64,000 nt of DNA from Hymenolepis diminuta (Eukaryota; Platyhelminthes; Cestoda; Cyclophyllidea; Hymenolepididae): contig CAADRB010000005.1 of NCBI GenBank assembly GCA_900708905.1, forward strand, positions 1,664,573 to 1,728,572, read 5' to 3'. Made by a program: the position numbers and the translations under genes. The notes under the pieces were generated by a model. The model ran no database searches and was not told where the DNA came from. It saw only the letters and a program-made list of their open reading frames with translations. Shown here in pieces: positions 12,781 to 25,133 of the stretch (the first letter of the stretch is position 1; each line of letters opens with the position of its first letter).

Positions 12781-13023
12781 TGGATAACAGTAAATGAAAG
12801 GAAAAGAACGACAAGGATTGCTTTGACCAGGTTGTATTGAACAAAACTCAGTACAGAGTCTTAAGAGAGAAATAGGGAATTGGAGAAGAACTGAGCTATG
12901 GAAGAGGCGCTGGATGAGCTAGGGTCCGTTGGTGTGTCTGTTGTGTGTCTGATGGAGGCTATTTATAATCGAGACTTTGGGTGAGGATACACGATATTGG
13001 TCTATAGAGTGCATGGGGCCACA
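12769..13023 (-). repeat. Probable 5' long terminal repeat (about 255 bp)
   Basis: The block begins TGTGGCCCC on the minus strand at 13,023 and ends …CTACA at 12,769, giving the usual TG…CA ends. A TATA box lies at 12,967-12,960. The stretch between it and the primer site is pyrimidine-rich on the minus strand and would hold R and U5. The boundaries are inferred from the TG/CA rule and the adjoining primer-site motif; with only one LTR present, they cannot be confirmed by comparing two copies. Confidence 0.5.
12960..12967 (-). promoter_or_regulatory. TATA box inside the probable LTR
   Basis: Minus-strand TATAAATA about 190 bp upstream of the first primer-site motif. It is correctly placed within an LTR to set a retrotransposon transcription start some 30 bp downstream (near 12,930). 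It gives further support for the LTR call and for its orientation. Confidence 0.45.
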
Positions 13024-16000
13024 GGAAAGGTTAAAAGTTTGCAGACATTACTATAAAGATAATTAAATTTAGTGATAATTAGAGATGGTGTAAGATAAAA
13101 TATTTCGGAGAAAAGGGATTCATCCTTCAAACTGTTTATGCTTATTTGAACAACCAGTTGCACAGCATTAAGAATACAATTAGAACAAAGTCCGAAAAGA
13201 TTTGGTCCGAACAAAATTTGCAGTACTTTTTACCGCTTTCTCAAAAGGTACTTCAAGAAGACTGCCATTAAATTCAATATCGAAATTGTAGATGATATTC
13301 AGATATGAGCTGTTTCGATCGAATCTATCTCTAATAAGCCTTAGAGCAACCGAAAAGGAAGAAGAGAGAGAGATCTTATAAATAGTATAAAAGCATTACC
13401 ATGGAAATAATTTCATTTATTAGCCCTTTCCTTCTTTTATGACCTAAATAAATTGACATTCTCCGTAACACTTATACTTTCTTCCGCTCCAGGTGATCAG
13501 ATGCATGTGACCGGTGTGTATCGTTCTTTTTTCTCTGTTCCAAGTATTCGGCACGTTGTTATGAAATAACCGGAATTTAATAATAATCGAAATTCATCTC
13601 AAAAAATAGGTGAGAAAGATACTAGAAATATTGAATTTTACTAAAAGCGGCAAAGCAAAATTGATACATTTAGTTATTCACTCACTTATATATATTTTTT
13701 AAAAGTATTTTATTTATTTTTTCCATGTCATTTTGTAAAATTAGTGAACAAATCGATAACCTACATGATACTTTTCTGAGTGAATGCAAATTTTTTGGCG
13801 GTAAGTTCAAAAAATACTTTGCTTTTTTGACTACTTGTTCAGATTTGTTTATTTTTCCTGATTTAACTTGTGTCTTTGTATACATTTATACTGTTGGAAT
13901 ATGCTTCAGGATGTCACAAATTGTGCAATGATTTTACACTTCTATGGAATATGCCATGAGAGTTGGCTTATAGATCAAACTCATACAGCTTACTGTCGTC
14001 TTCGTATCGTTTTGTACTTGTCTTCTTTCTTATTCCCTTGTTCTTCAATTACCTAAATCTGTGCGGTGATTTCTACTGGTTGCGAAGTTGCTGCCTTCTC
14101 TCGATTTTCCCCATCTACCTATAATGTCACTGCCGGTGTCCCATTTCTATCTTATTGCTACTGCAATTAGGCTTTGTTAGCTGCATTTTATATCACCACG
14201 TCCAAAGTGAAAGAATACATTTTGGGCAATATGGTACTATTACAGTTCCTTTTGAAGTCTGACCTTCAAGTGAATAGCGAACTTTCTTACATTACCATTC
14301 ATGATGGACAAGCACGTATTAAATAAATGTCAAATTCCATTATTTTGGCCCTATTTCATAGTACTGTTCAATAATAAGGATACCCACTTTCCTAATCTCA
14401 TGCCATTTCATTGATTTATGGAATTACTTAGCTATTTTGTGTTTACTCAAATAATATTAAGTTTTTAATCCTTTTTAATGACCATATTTATTAAATTGTT
14501 CTCGAACTAAAATACATTTTCTCTTGTGAGATAACTTGACCTTGCGATTCGATTTGTCACCTGCGACTGCGCGTCACGCAAGACCTGCATTCAAGCAACC
14601 TAAACCGCATCCAAGTGCGGGAAATTCGAATCTATTTACTCGCTGCGTCAGTTAGTACTAATTGACAAGGCGTTTGCGGTCATCTGAGTCTGTATCCATT
14701 ATCAAATCACAATCCTCTGAGATTTCACTTTGTGTCAGTTATAACTATTAAAGTAGCGATCTCTCAGTTTTTTCTTGTTGTGTCAGGAAGGTGTTGGAAG
14801 AGAGATTGCTCGCGATAACTCTACAGCCACTCACATAAATTGCCATCACGTACCCATTTGCAATACATCCTTACTAAAATACTTCTGACTTGGTGGATTT
14901 TTATTTTTAATTCGTTTCAACTACCAGCATATCTCGAAAAAGAAAATTACTGACATCATCTGCATCTTGGCAATAAACTGTTTCAGGAACATATTCTGTT
15001 GCACATATTTTAGAAAAAATTTTACATCTTCTCAGATTTGACAATGATAAATAATACATATTTCCCAATAAGGAAGCATAGCAACACTTTCGAATTGGTT
15101 AAAGTGTGTAATTTGCTCTCCTCTCACGTTTTCTTTAGTTTACATATTTCAACTTGAAATGAACTGAATAAACTGGTAATTAAAAGACATCGAGAGTTAA
15201 TTAGCCGAAATGGAAGGTGTAATTAATTGAGGCAACAATATTAAAATAAATGAGGAAATTTAATTAATTGTGTTCTGTATCCAAAATCTATATTCGTGCA
15301 TATTTCCCCTACGGATTGTCTAAATTGTCAACGATTGATCATAATTAAATGAAGTTGATCAATTTCACCAACAGCAAAATCCATTTTTGTTTAAGTGTGT
15401 TTATAAAAATTAAAAGGAGAGAGCCCAGTATTTTTAGATAAACCAATAAAAAAATGGTGTAAAAGTCATAAAATATTTTCCCTTTTATAACTTCTCTCTA
15501 ATTGAACCCTTGGAAAGACTTCTGTGCTGACCTTCCAGTTAGCTCACCATACTTTTGGATTGATATTGACAAATGGTTTTCCTCAGAACAGGGAAGCGTT
15601 TTTCCCACGCCTTAATATTGTAAAACACCACCAACAGCAGTGGAAGAAACCATTTATCTTTAGGAAAGCAGAAGAGTATTTTCTCAAACTTGGTGGGCGG
15701 TTTTGAGCATTTGCGTCATTGCCTTTTTACCACTCCTCGACTTGCGTAAGAAGAACATGTAATTCTCGCTCTGGAATTCTAGCACTGTTTTGTACCCTTT
15801 TTTATTACTAATTCAAGTCACAAAATGGCCATTACTGTCCTCTTGTTGCTGTTTTAGTATTATCTACTCGATTACTCTCTTGAACACGGCAGAATTGTAG
15901 ATCTGTTGATAAAATTATAGCAATACATTTTTTAAAAAATGAAACTGTTCCTTTATGGATTACAGTGATATTATATTAAAAAAATTAGTTCACATTAGGC

Positions 16001-17334
16001 TTGTTCAGCATATGACGGGGGTTGGGTATTGCTTATAGTAAAATGATTAGTAATAATTTGAGATCTGTATAAATAATTTCCAAAACCTTCCACATTTCAT
16101 ATTCAATTAAATCTTTCCCAACTCCCTCATTCTAAAATTTCTAAATTCCTTCTGTATTAGCACATTGCTTCCAATTTACAAATTATAATATATTTTTCAT
16201 TACACCAAGGTGCCAAATCGATAAGTCTGGATATTTTGAGGAATTTATAGATTTTAGAAAGAAATACGTAACTGTGGTGACGTGATCTCCCGGATAAGTG
16301 GCCATATCGCATTCACTTACAGGTCAAGTTTTCGCCAATCTCGTCCGCCCTTTTATGGCCACAAGATACAAGTTAATTAAAGTGGCATGGTCAACCATAC
16401 CATTGGACCAAGAGGTTAACAAACTCTGAAATTGGCAAAAAATGAACTCAGAAATTCAAGGGGTCAGTCACAAAAGTTTGGTTTTGGAACATTCGAATAT
16501 TACTCAGCAGTATTACACGGTATATTTTATAATTAAATTTTAGATTGCTTTTGAAATGTTTGTTGTCGATTAAGAAAGTCTAATTTATTTTAAATATGAA
16601 TCATTATTAAAATCGGAAGTATATAAAAGTTCTTATTTTATGAAATACACCCTCAACCTTAATGTAATTTATTTATAATTTTTAATTATGCAGATATATC
16701 GGAAATGCTAATAATTTGTTATAATCGATGTCTGATTTAAACAACAAAAGTAAATATTAGAAAAAATTTATGGCTGGATCTTAAAAGCGCTAATAATACG
16801 GAAGGCTTCAGAAGGTCAATGAGAAAAAACATTAACAAAGAATCTACTTTAACACTGGTGAGTTCTGTTAGATTGGAAAACCACATGAATGTAAAGAAGA
16901 AATTGGGCATGTTAATTTCATTCTTAATATTTTTTTCTCTGTCAGATGCATACTTTTAAAACAATACATTGTAATTTAAATCCTATTATCTCCTATGATT
17001 TTCATTCATGGTCAGTTACTTTTCATTTGTGGAATCAGAAACCTTGTAATCACTGAGCCAAAGTTGTTTCGGTGACGTATGTGTTAGAGCAATGAGGAAA
17101 ATTAAAAACGTGTTGGAAGGCAATGAACGAGGCATTCACACAAACTTGTGAAGAGAGCAGTAAAATGGATAAAATTGATTCCGAAATCAAGATGACAGGA
17201 TTAAAATTTATGCAAGAGTTTGTTGCATGAACAAATAAAATTCAATCTGTTATAAGGCAAACTATAACGTTAATTCGCTTGTCGTTAATACATTCATCAG
17301 ATTTTTCCTCGTGTTGTCTATGACCCACTTCTCT

Positions 17335-17357
17335 TCCCCTTCCCCCCCCCTCCCCCC
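17335..17357 (+). repeat. C-rich homopolymer-like tract
   Basis: A run of almost only C on the plus strand, interrupted by T twice, with unbroken runs of 9 and 6 C. It is unusual in such A+T-rich DNA and is likely to be length-variable and difficult to sequence. Confidence 0.6.
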
Positions 17358-20248
17358 AATGTACATTGTAACCTGAATCTATCAAGTCGAATTTCACAAT
17401 TTCACTCCTCTTCCCTTTTCCAATAAAAATTAGATATCTGATTCGTCGTATTTTTATAGTAGTTAATCTCATTGATGTCTGAAGTAATAGTGTCCTGCAT
17501 CAATTTAGTTCGATTCTTCCCAGAAAAAAACTACTTAGAGACATTTGAGTGGACGACGGCACGAAGAATACTTATTATCACTCTTAGTCAAGGTTGTATA
17601 GTCATCCCATACATATTAAAGTCCTAAGAAGATATCATTATATGCAGTCCTTGTTTAAAAATTGCAATGATTTCTCGCGTATTGACAATTGTGGTCCTTG
17701 TTTTGCGTAAAATTTCTCACACCGTAGCGTACATAAATTAGGCTTGTGGCGAGGATATTTTTTTCTGAATTCTTATGAAGGAAATAACTCTGCCTTTGTC
17801 AACAAAAGATATGAACCGTATATTTGCCCTCAGAAGTCCTCCAAATATCAATCTTGCCTGCATTCAAATTAACGTAATGGGCGTGAAAGCTACACCCAGC
17901 AATTCTAAATAACAAACCCTAAGATAGAGTACATACCCTTCCGTCATTATGTGACCAGCTCCCCATGCATAAAATGAAGCACTTGAACCTAATGATTCAG
18001 CAACATTTAATTCCTACACTGGTTCAGACGAATTAAAGTATAAAAAGTTCTGTGAATGCATAGAACTGAACAAATCTGTTTATATTAATAAGGAATTGCA
18101 AGTTTGAACTTGCTTATCGACATATACACGTCTTTCCAATCAGATGTCAGGGTTGGATACTCAAGAGCACCGTATTAGTTAAAAATGGTTAAGGAGGAGA
18201 TGAGAGAATACTGGGTTCTCATCATTGGAGAATCTAGAACACTATTTTTCTTTCTGTAATGAGTGCCTTAATTTTTTCCTTACAAAAGTTAACAAAATCA
18301 TCTTATTAAAAAAGGTACCATCCGCATTGCGACTAATGACACCTGACAGGAGTAGTATCTTGAATGACACAAATCATGGTTTCCACTCCCATGGATGAGT
18401 CACCTGTAATAAATGGACTTACTCATATCCGGAGAACAAAGTATGACTTCTTCGACACAGAGTTGTGTCACTATCGAATTTGCATCTAATTATCAACAAA
18501 CAACTCCATTCAATGAATGGGTTTAAAAACTGCATGCTTTGGAATAAAAAAGTTGAAATTACATCTCCAATTTTCTCGCATAATAAACTAAGTGAATATT
18601 TTTTGCTTATTTATATCTATTTTATAGTCTAGGAGAATTAAGAAGACTGGAAGAATTAAAATATACATGTATTAAATATGATAAATACTTATGACATAAG
18701 TTAATTCAATTGTGCTAGTTTTATTATTAGTTTCTAGTAGTAGGCAACAGACAACGAATTTGATTCCGACAAGGAGTGGCTAATTGAGGAGACTGAATCT
18801 ATCCTCAACAATTATGCCATCGCAAACTTACTCTGTCTGACTGGCTAATTAGGAAAAGACGACATATTTATAGACCAAGTGGACATGAAACTCTCTAATT
18901 CGAATAAACTAAATGGTTACTCCTTTAAAGTATTTGAAAAATGAACAGGTTCATAGCTACGATTTAATCATCATTCCCAAAGCTTTATTTATAAAATTTT
19001 TAAACTTTTTCTTAATATTAAATCGATATCTCTAACCTACACAAATTAATGTCTTCTGTTAGCTAATCAATTTGCATGTTTGCTTCTTCTAAAATTGAGC
19101 ACAATTGAACTGAATGAGATTTAAAAAGGTACGAATAATGGCAAACTTTTACTCTCGAATGCTACCAACTATTTCAAATGTCTCGTGAGCTCAGCGTTTT
19201 TAAAATCTCAAAGAATGTGGCTTTATAAGGAGATAGAGGCGCTAAGCTCAATTGGAGCTATGTTTAAATCTTGATTTCACTACTGAAATTTGTTCCTCAA
19301 TAGTCTTTATGCTGAAATCTATGCATACTTTGTCTAAATCGTATCTTAGACACAACTTTTGTTTTACTGAGCTAAATAAATTCTTAATGCTGATCTTGAG
19401 AGATCAAACTGTACGGCATGGCATGAAGAGACGACTTTATTCTGATTAGATAATTTGTCAACTAAGAGCACCAAATAACATGTTTGCTAATGGGCTCACA
19501 CTTTCATAATTGTTTTAATGGCCTCCATTAAGCTACTAATTTAAATATATGGATAGATTAAGCATTGTTAATTAAGTTGCTTAGCAAATATATGTTTAAT
19601 AAAAAAAGAAATCACTCTAAAGCGTTGTAAATAAAATTTTGTGATAGACCTTATTATTATGCATTAAATTTGAAACAAATGAATAGCTTATTCTGTCATT
19701 TTGTGGAAAATGTTTCAGGCAAATGAAGTGTTCTGCTTGCTTATAAGGAAGTAATCACCGATCGCAAGAATTAAAACTGATGATATGATTTTCTTATTGA
19801 AGATGTAAGTAGCTTATGCTATTGAGAAATCCACAAATCTGATGTGCTGGTATCTATGACAACAATATCCCTCTGCTTGTTCAGATTTTATGGAACTGGA
19901 ACCATTTGGTGCATAGCCAGTGCCTGCACTAGCCTACTTAATACCAGTCAAATAGAGAAATAGTTTCGATAAATTTTGTATCTCGAAAAAAAGTCCGTAC
20001 CCTATTTGTCTCACGGGTTCTGATTTATGACAGTAAATAGTTCACAGCTGCAAAATAACAAATATGCCAAACTAATACCGAAATAGCGTTAAAGATCAAA
20101 GAGTATCAAGGTAATGTAGGATTGCTCCCATACAATTTCTCAAAGCTAGTTTTCGACTAACATGCTAGTTTAAATAGCTATTAGATAAAATTATTTTCAT
20201 GTTTTTACGCTTGATTAAACTGTTTTCAATAGCCACATTTCATCCCTC

Positions 20249-20259
20249 CGTTTGGCGAA
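20249..20259 (+). promoter_or_regulatory. Sequence resembling a polymerase III A box
   Basis: TGGCGAAATGG fits the TGGCNNARTGG pattern of tRNA and SINE A boxes and begins a less A+T-rich patch of about 140 bp. The best B-box-like sequence downstream (GGTTGGAGCAC near 20,355) matches poorly, and the region does not fold as a tRNA in any way I can see. It could be the head of an old tRNA-derived SINE, or chance. Confidence 0.12.
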
Positions 20260-23200
20260 ATGGTAACCGACTGTTGACTTCCCTCGCCCCTAGCGGTGAC
20301 TCAGCCTTTCACCCCTCAAATCCCGTTGATTTGAAGACTTATGGTGCCGACGCCGGGTTGGAGCACTGTTTCACTCGTTCTTAGCTCTGTTTTTCGTCTG
20401 GTAATTTATCGTCCTTCCTCTCTCTAATGAACTTTGTTTTCTCACTCACGCTTCAACTTTCTAGAATCTTAAACTAATCCATGCATTCTTCTTCATTCTC
20501 GACTCTGTATTCCTAGCCTGAAAATTTTGATGCTCTTGCCATTTTTTATAATTCCTACAATAACATTCTATAATATCTACATCCAAAACAAAGGAAAATT
20601 CAATTTTTAAAGGCATGTCACCTTTGGGGTTGAAATACCAACGCAAAGTTCGGAAAGTTCAAAATTCATACATTCTCAAGATTTCTACTCTAAACGTATT
20701 TCAATCATCTCACTTTTAATCTAAAATAAATTTACTTCCTGAAGCAGTACTTAAAAGCTTGCCAACTGTGGGTGGCTTTATTTTTAGCAAACAGAAACAC
20801 TAAATTTCAAAGAGCCCGTTGAGTTCATTCAAATGTGACAGCACGCTACCGGACCATTTAAATCTGTTCAATCATGCGATGAGTTTAAACGTCCAACTTA
20901 TGTAATCCCTACTCTTTAAAGCAGTATAACACGATAGAACATTACAAATTACAATGGATTTACTTAGTTATCTTTGACAGATTGGAGGAAATTCCGTCAA
21001 TTGAAAGTATACAGTCGCGTTAGTTAATACCAAACAATAGATCTCTAACTGTAAATTTATGAGCGGTTCTCTCATCTGATCTTTTACAATTTATTAATTC
21101 AGATGTAGGTTTTCTTCTACCATCAGATCAATTTGATTCGAATTACAAAATGTACATGAACACCAAAATCTACGGCAATTTTCCCCACACGGCTTCAAAA
21201 CTAAGCTCCACATCTCAAGTAACGTGGTTTTGCAGTACAAATTAATCATAATCGCCTTGAGATAAGGCAGAAATTGTGATTTTAATACTGAAATTTTTAA
21301 ATTTACTGACAAAGGATGGAAGTATTTTTCGGGTGATATTTTGGAGTTTTTCTTCGATTTCCCTTATTGAATTATTCTTCTTTCACGCAATATTGATAAG
21401 TTCTATCATTTGTTCTCATTTGAAAGGTGGGTCTCAAACTATGAGGAATAGACAGGAGGACACCGCAAATCGCACCCTTCGCCTAATGAATCCGTAGACA
21501 ACTCAATGATCTTCACTTTTAACAAAAGAAGATATATTACACCATGGCTTAATTAATTGCCTATTATTGACTCTCCATTCAACTTTTCATGTCTTACTGG
21601 AGTTATTCAAATGTTTTCTCTTGATTAAAACTTGCTGTGCTGCAGATAGTAAAAGTAATAGAGAATGCAGTTTCCAAATAGGTACACCGTGTTGTCTAAT
21701 TCAAAATCTCACGGCAGTTTTTTCCATTTTCTCTGCCCATTTCTAACGTGTTTAGTCGGCAAGTTTGTGCCAGGATTGAAATCTAACATTTTTTCCTAAA
21801 AAGTATTCTGCCTAAAACCTACTGTGTATGTGAAAACATCTTTTCTAACATGGCAACCAACTTGGTTTCAGATAAACCCATTTGAATTAAGGATTGGATT
21901 CTCTAAAATGCGCTTCGCTATCATAGTCCTCAATGTATGAACAGCAATGAGTGAAGGTATTCAACGGTAGATGATTATATATCGACTCTCTCTTTTACTC
22001 AAATCGGATTTAATTACTAATTTCTTCTTCGATAATAAGCAGCGGTAATTTATTCATTTAATAAAAAGTTGGCGCGTTAATTGGTTGATTTGACAGATAG
22101 ATTTTCAAACTGGATAGCATAGGCCTATATTTACTAAACAAGACTAATTGATGTGGCTTTATTAATAATTCATTTGTATTATTTGACGTAAAATTCCTCC
22201 TTCGCGGATGGTGGTCAGCACAACTCATTGCTTTATTAGGGTTGTGTATTTTAATTGGAATGAGAAATTAATATTTTAGTAGCTTTCCAATTATTTTAAA
22301 AGATCCATGATTATTACTTTAGAAAAAGATACATATCACACAGAATAGCCAGAAGACTGAGGAAAAATACAATCAAAGGATACAATTTTTTGCATCTTCT
22401 TTAAATTAAACCTTAGGAAAATAAAATGCATTGTTTTGTTTGAACCTGTAATTATATTTGAAACCAGTAGAGAAAACCTATTATTGTAATCACTGATTAA
22501 CTAGGCAGCAAATCATTTATTACATAAGCATTAAAATTAGTAAATTTATTTTCTTAATAGAAAAAAAACAACAGCTTTGAGCTACAGGTGTTTTCCCTTC
22601 TTCTTCCGTGGGTTTGAATGGGTGGAGTTTTAGAAATGGGCAATCGAGCGTTATAACAGTTCTCCAGTCCTGTAAGATTTAAACTCTTATCTCGCGTGTC
22701 TTTCCCGCCTTTCTTTAAAATTTCAAAAAAACCAATGATGTTAAATAAAAAGTTAGTTAGTACAACATTTTAAAATATCTACTGAGAAGGTCACACATTA
22801 TATCAGGCCATAGTGAAAAATAGAAATCACATCACGATCACATCCTCTTACTCCATCCCAAAATTATACCCATATAATTTGGCATCTGCTCTTTTAAATA
22901 TAATTATTATACTAGTACTGAATTAATAGGTCAGTGTGTTTATGATTTAATGTTTTTTATCTATTAAGCTAAAACAAAATATTTTAATTTCGAGTATTTG
23001 GTCACTATAACCCGCTATTTTGTTAATAATTAAATCATACTGACGTCTCGCCCCTGATTTGTTTTCAGCATAGATACCTGCTGACTTGAATCCTGCTGCT
23101 GACTCTTCTTACGCCTTCTTCCTGACGCCTCCTCTATGCCTCTTCTACGGCAGTATATACGTCTTATCTCTAAGTTCCTCTGTCTCGATTTGCGCTAAGG

Positions 23201-23916
23201 ATTGCTTAAATCTGGGAGGTTAAGAGTAAGCCGGATTTTTTTCTACTGAACTTGTTAATTTATTAATTCGCTTTAGCATATATGAAAAATTGAGCATATA
23301 AAATGGAAGAAAGCATAGTAGTTTTTCTGAGTTCGACGTAAAGATCAAAATTCTATTTGATTAAATTCATCAGCGAATACGATGATCCCTATTTATAAAA
23401 ATTCTATCTTAGTGGAGCATGCAATAATTCTCCTACTCAAATAGGCATCAAGTTACGGAGGATTTTCTTCTTTTTAACTAATTTCAAATAGTAAATAGTT
23501 TCATTTTTATGGAGAACATTCTATTTGTTTTCATGAGTCCTTTCATCTGGCATGTAAAAGTTGAAAGTCGCACTCTTTCCCTTTCATGCGCTATTCTATG
23601 TGAAAAAAGGAGAATGCATTGCAAAAGCAGTTATTTTGAAATCATTGTTGTAGTTCCTGAAAGATGGCTGTTAACTTTTGTATTCGACTTAAAAGCCAAC
23701 TTTTCACGCTGACATGGCTGTATTCTGCAGAATCAAATGAAACGTTAAATAATCTTAACAAAAATAAATTTAATATTTAACGAAACTTTATACATTAATT
23801 TCAACATAAAAGTATACAAAGAGGTTTTGCATTTGCCCTTATATACTCCTCCATGTAGCGATATACGGTTAAATCAAGTCGCGGAAACACATCAGACTAT
23901 CACCAAACTCTAAATA

Positions 23917-23947
23917 ACACATGGGCTGAAAAGTCCCGGGCCTAACA
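23917..23947 (+). repeat. mariner left terminal inverted repeat
   Basis: Begins ACACATGGGCTGAAAAG directly after TA at 23,915-23,916. It matches the reverse complement of 25,103-25,133 at 29 of 31 positions; the two differences are near the middle. Confidence 0.92.
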
Positions 23948-24405
23948 CACGGATGGCGCTTGTTTTATTGCAGTCACCTTTTCTTCAGTTAACACTAACC
24001 TTCAAAAGACATCTGTTAAAATTTCATGATATTCTATTCATTCATTAGTTTGTGAGTTATTGTGCTAAGAGTGACGCTACTTTTGTTATTTTCACAACAA
24101 TGCATCAAAAACAATTTCACTTTTTAATTCTACTCTGCTTCTTGATGGGAAAAAATACCGTTCAAGCAAACCAATGGCTTGAAAAGTGTTATGGGGACTC
24201 CATTCCATCCGAAACAACAAACGTGGTCTTAGAGACATCGATGATGCAGAACGCAGTGGACGTCCAAGTGGGGCAGTAACACCAGAAATCATTAAAAAAT
24301 CCACAAAATCGTTTTGAATGATGAAAAAGTGAAGTTGCGTGAGTTAGCTGACATCGTAAAGATATCAAAAGAACATGTTGGCTTTATATTGCATGAGCAT
24401 TTGAC

Positions 24406-24512
24406 NNNNNNNNNNNNNNNNNNNNNNNNNNNNNNNNNNNNNNNNNNNNNNNNNNNNNNNNNNNNNNNNNNNNNNNNNNNNNNNNNNNNNNNNNNNNNNN
24501 NNNNNNNNNNNN
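24406..24512. other. Assembly gap (107 N)
   Basis: An unresolved run of N inside the transposase. By family comparison it should hold the end of the second DNA-binding domain, the WVPHEL-type motif and the first catalytic Asp. About 80 residues normally separate the flanking motifs, whereas the gap plus neighbouring bases would encode only about 45. Confidence 0.98.
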
Positions 24513-24527
24513 GAATCAAAACGATCG

Positions 24528-24549
24528 TCATCTGAGTGTCATCTGAGTG
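24528..24549 (+). repeat. 11-bp tandem duplication in the transposase
   Basis: TCATCTGAGTG is present twice head to tail. It lies just before the EWTATGE motif and shifts the frame of whatever precedes it. It also adjoins the N gap, so it could be a real slippage event or a mis-joined gap edge. Confidence 0.8.
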
Positions 24550-25102
24550 GACAGCAACTGGTGAACGTCGTGCAAAGCGCTCGTAAGCACAATAATCGCC
24601 TGAAAAGGTTATGGCCTCGGTATTTTGGGATGTGCGGGGTGTAATATTCATCGACTATCGTGGGAAAGGAAATACCATTAACAGTAAATATTATATAGCG
24701 TTATTGAAGTGTTTGAAGGCCGAAATTGCAAAGAAACGACCGCATATGGGAAAGAAAAAATGTTGTTTCATCAAGACAACGCACCGTGTCACAAGTCAGT
24801 CAAAACAATGGTAAAACCACATGAAGTGAACTTCGAATTGCTTCCACATCCACCGTATTCGCCAGATTTGGCTCCCAGCGACTACTGGCTGTTCGCAGAC
24901 CTGAAAAAATGCTCGCCGGTAAGAAATTTTGCACGAATGAAGAGGTTATCGCTGAAACTGAGGCCTATTTTGAGGCAAAAGATAAATCGTTCTACAAAAG
25001 TGGTATTGAAATGTTAGAGCGGCGATGGAATGATTGTGTTGCTCTTGATGGTGATTACATTGATGAATAAAGCTAATTTTGAACCAAAAACTGTGTTTTC
25101 TT

Positions 25103-25133
25103 TGTTAGGCCTGGGGCTTTTCAGCCCATGTGT
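25103..25133 (-). repeat. mariner right terminal inverted repeat
   Basis: Ends CAGCCCATGTGT, the inverse of the left end. It begins about 30 bp after the transposase stop codon. The following bases are CA rather than the expected TA. Confidence 0.92.

Larger units (their letters stand above)
12197..13023 (-). mobile_element. Decayed Ty3/gypsy LTR retrotransposon, CsRn1/Kabuki-like, internally deleted
   Basis: Read on the minus strand the order is: an LTR-like block (13,023 to 12,769), a cluster of LTR-end/primer-binding-site motifs (12,780 to 12,675), a purine-rich spacer, then an open frame encoding the end of RNase H and the linker towards integrase (12,598 to 12,197). The LTR-PBS-pol order is right for the 5' part of a Ty3/gypsy element, but gag, protease and most of reverse transcriptase are missing between about 12,600 and 12,675. 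No 3' LTR is visible. Assignment to the CsRn1/Kabuki type rests on the RNase H wording and on the TGGTGAC-type primer site that pairs with tRNA-Trp; this is recognition from memory, not a search. The element cannot move on its own. Confidence 0.72.
13024..23916. other. Non-coding A+T-rich stretch
   Basis: No gene is recognised in about 10.9 kb. Less A+T-rich patches occur at 14,530-14,830, 15,500-15,720, 20,230-20,390 and 23,040-23,230. None gives a recognisable protein, RNA or transposon end, although 20,249-20,259 resembles an RNA polymerase III A box. A C-rich tract lies at 17,335-17,357. The 60-75-codon frames here (for example 13,725-13,931, 17,242-17,472, 19,252-19,449 and 21,276-21,497) have no motif I know. 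Confidence 0.55.
24100..25070 (+). pseudogene. mariner transposase, multiply frameshifted
   Basis: The transposase cuts and pastes the element through a DD34D active site. Pieces in order: 24,100-24,215 (helix-turn-helix region, GKNTVQANQWLEKCYGDS); 24,231-24,290 after a small deletion and a change of frame (DDAERSGRP linker); 24,291-24,405 (KLRELADIVKISKEHVGFIL, second helix-turn-helix); the gap; 24,542-24,762 (EWTATGE… MASVFWDVRG); 24,763-24,908 (HQDNAPCHKS… HPPYSPDLAPSDYW); 24,909-25,070 (MLAGKKF… to the TAA). The second and third catalytic Asp are at 24,775-24,777 and 24,880-24,882, with 34 residues between them; the first lies in the gap. Damage: in-frame TAA at 24,584 and 24,593, an 11-bp tandem duplication at 24,528-24,549, a short deletion near 24,220, and three single-base frameshifts at A6 runs. 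Confidence 0.93.
23917..25133 (+). mobile_element. mariner DNA transposon (D34D), defective, with an assembly gap
   Basis: The element is bounded by 31-bp terminal inverted repeats with two mismatches. Inside is a mariner transposase read left to right, broken into several frames, with 107 N in the middle. The left end is preceded by TA (23,915-23,916), the normal mariner target duplication; the base pair after the right end is CA, so one duplication copy has probably mutated. Its assembled length of 1,217 bp is a little short of the usual 1.3 kb. As assembled it encodes no intact transposase and would depend on another copy in the genome. The subfamily is not certain from the sequence alone. 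Confidence 0.95.

Noticed and set aside
12559..12840. Plus-strand 93-codon frame with a GHQFVAGHQIVEGHQF repeat
   Set aside because: The repeat comes from the primer-binding-site array and the frame crosses the LTR boundary; it is the antisense shadow of the retrotransposon remnant.
24092..24304. Minus-strand frames over the mariner (24,092-24,304 and 24,292-24,651)
   Set aside because: Antisense shadows of the transposase; the second also reads through the N gap.
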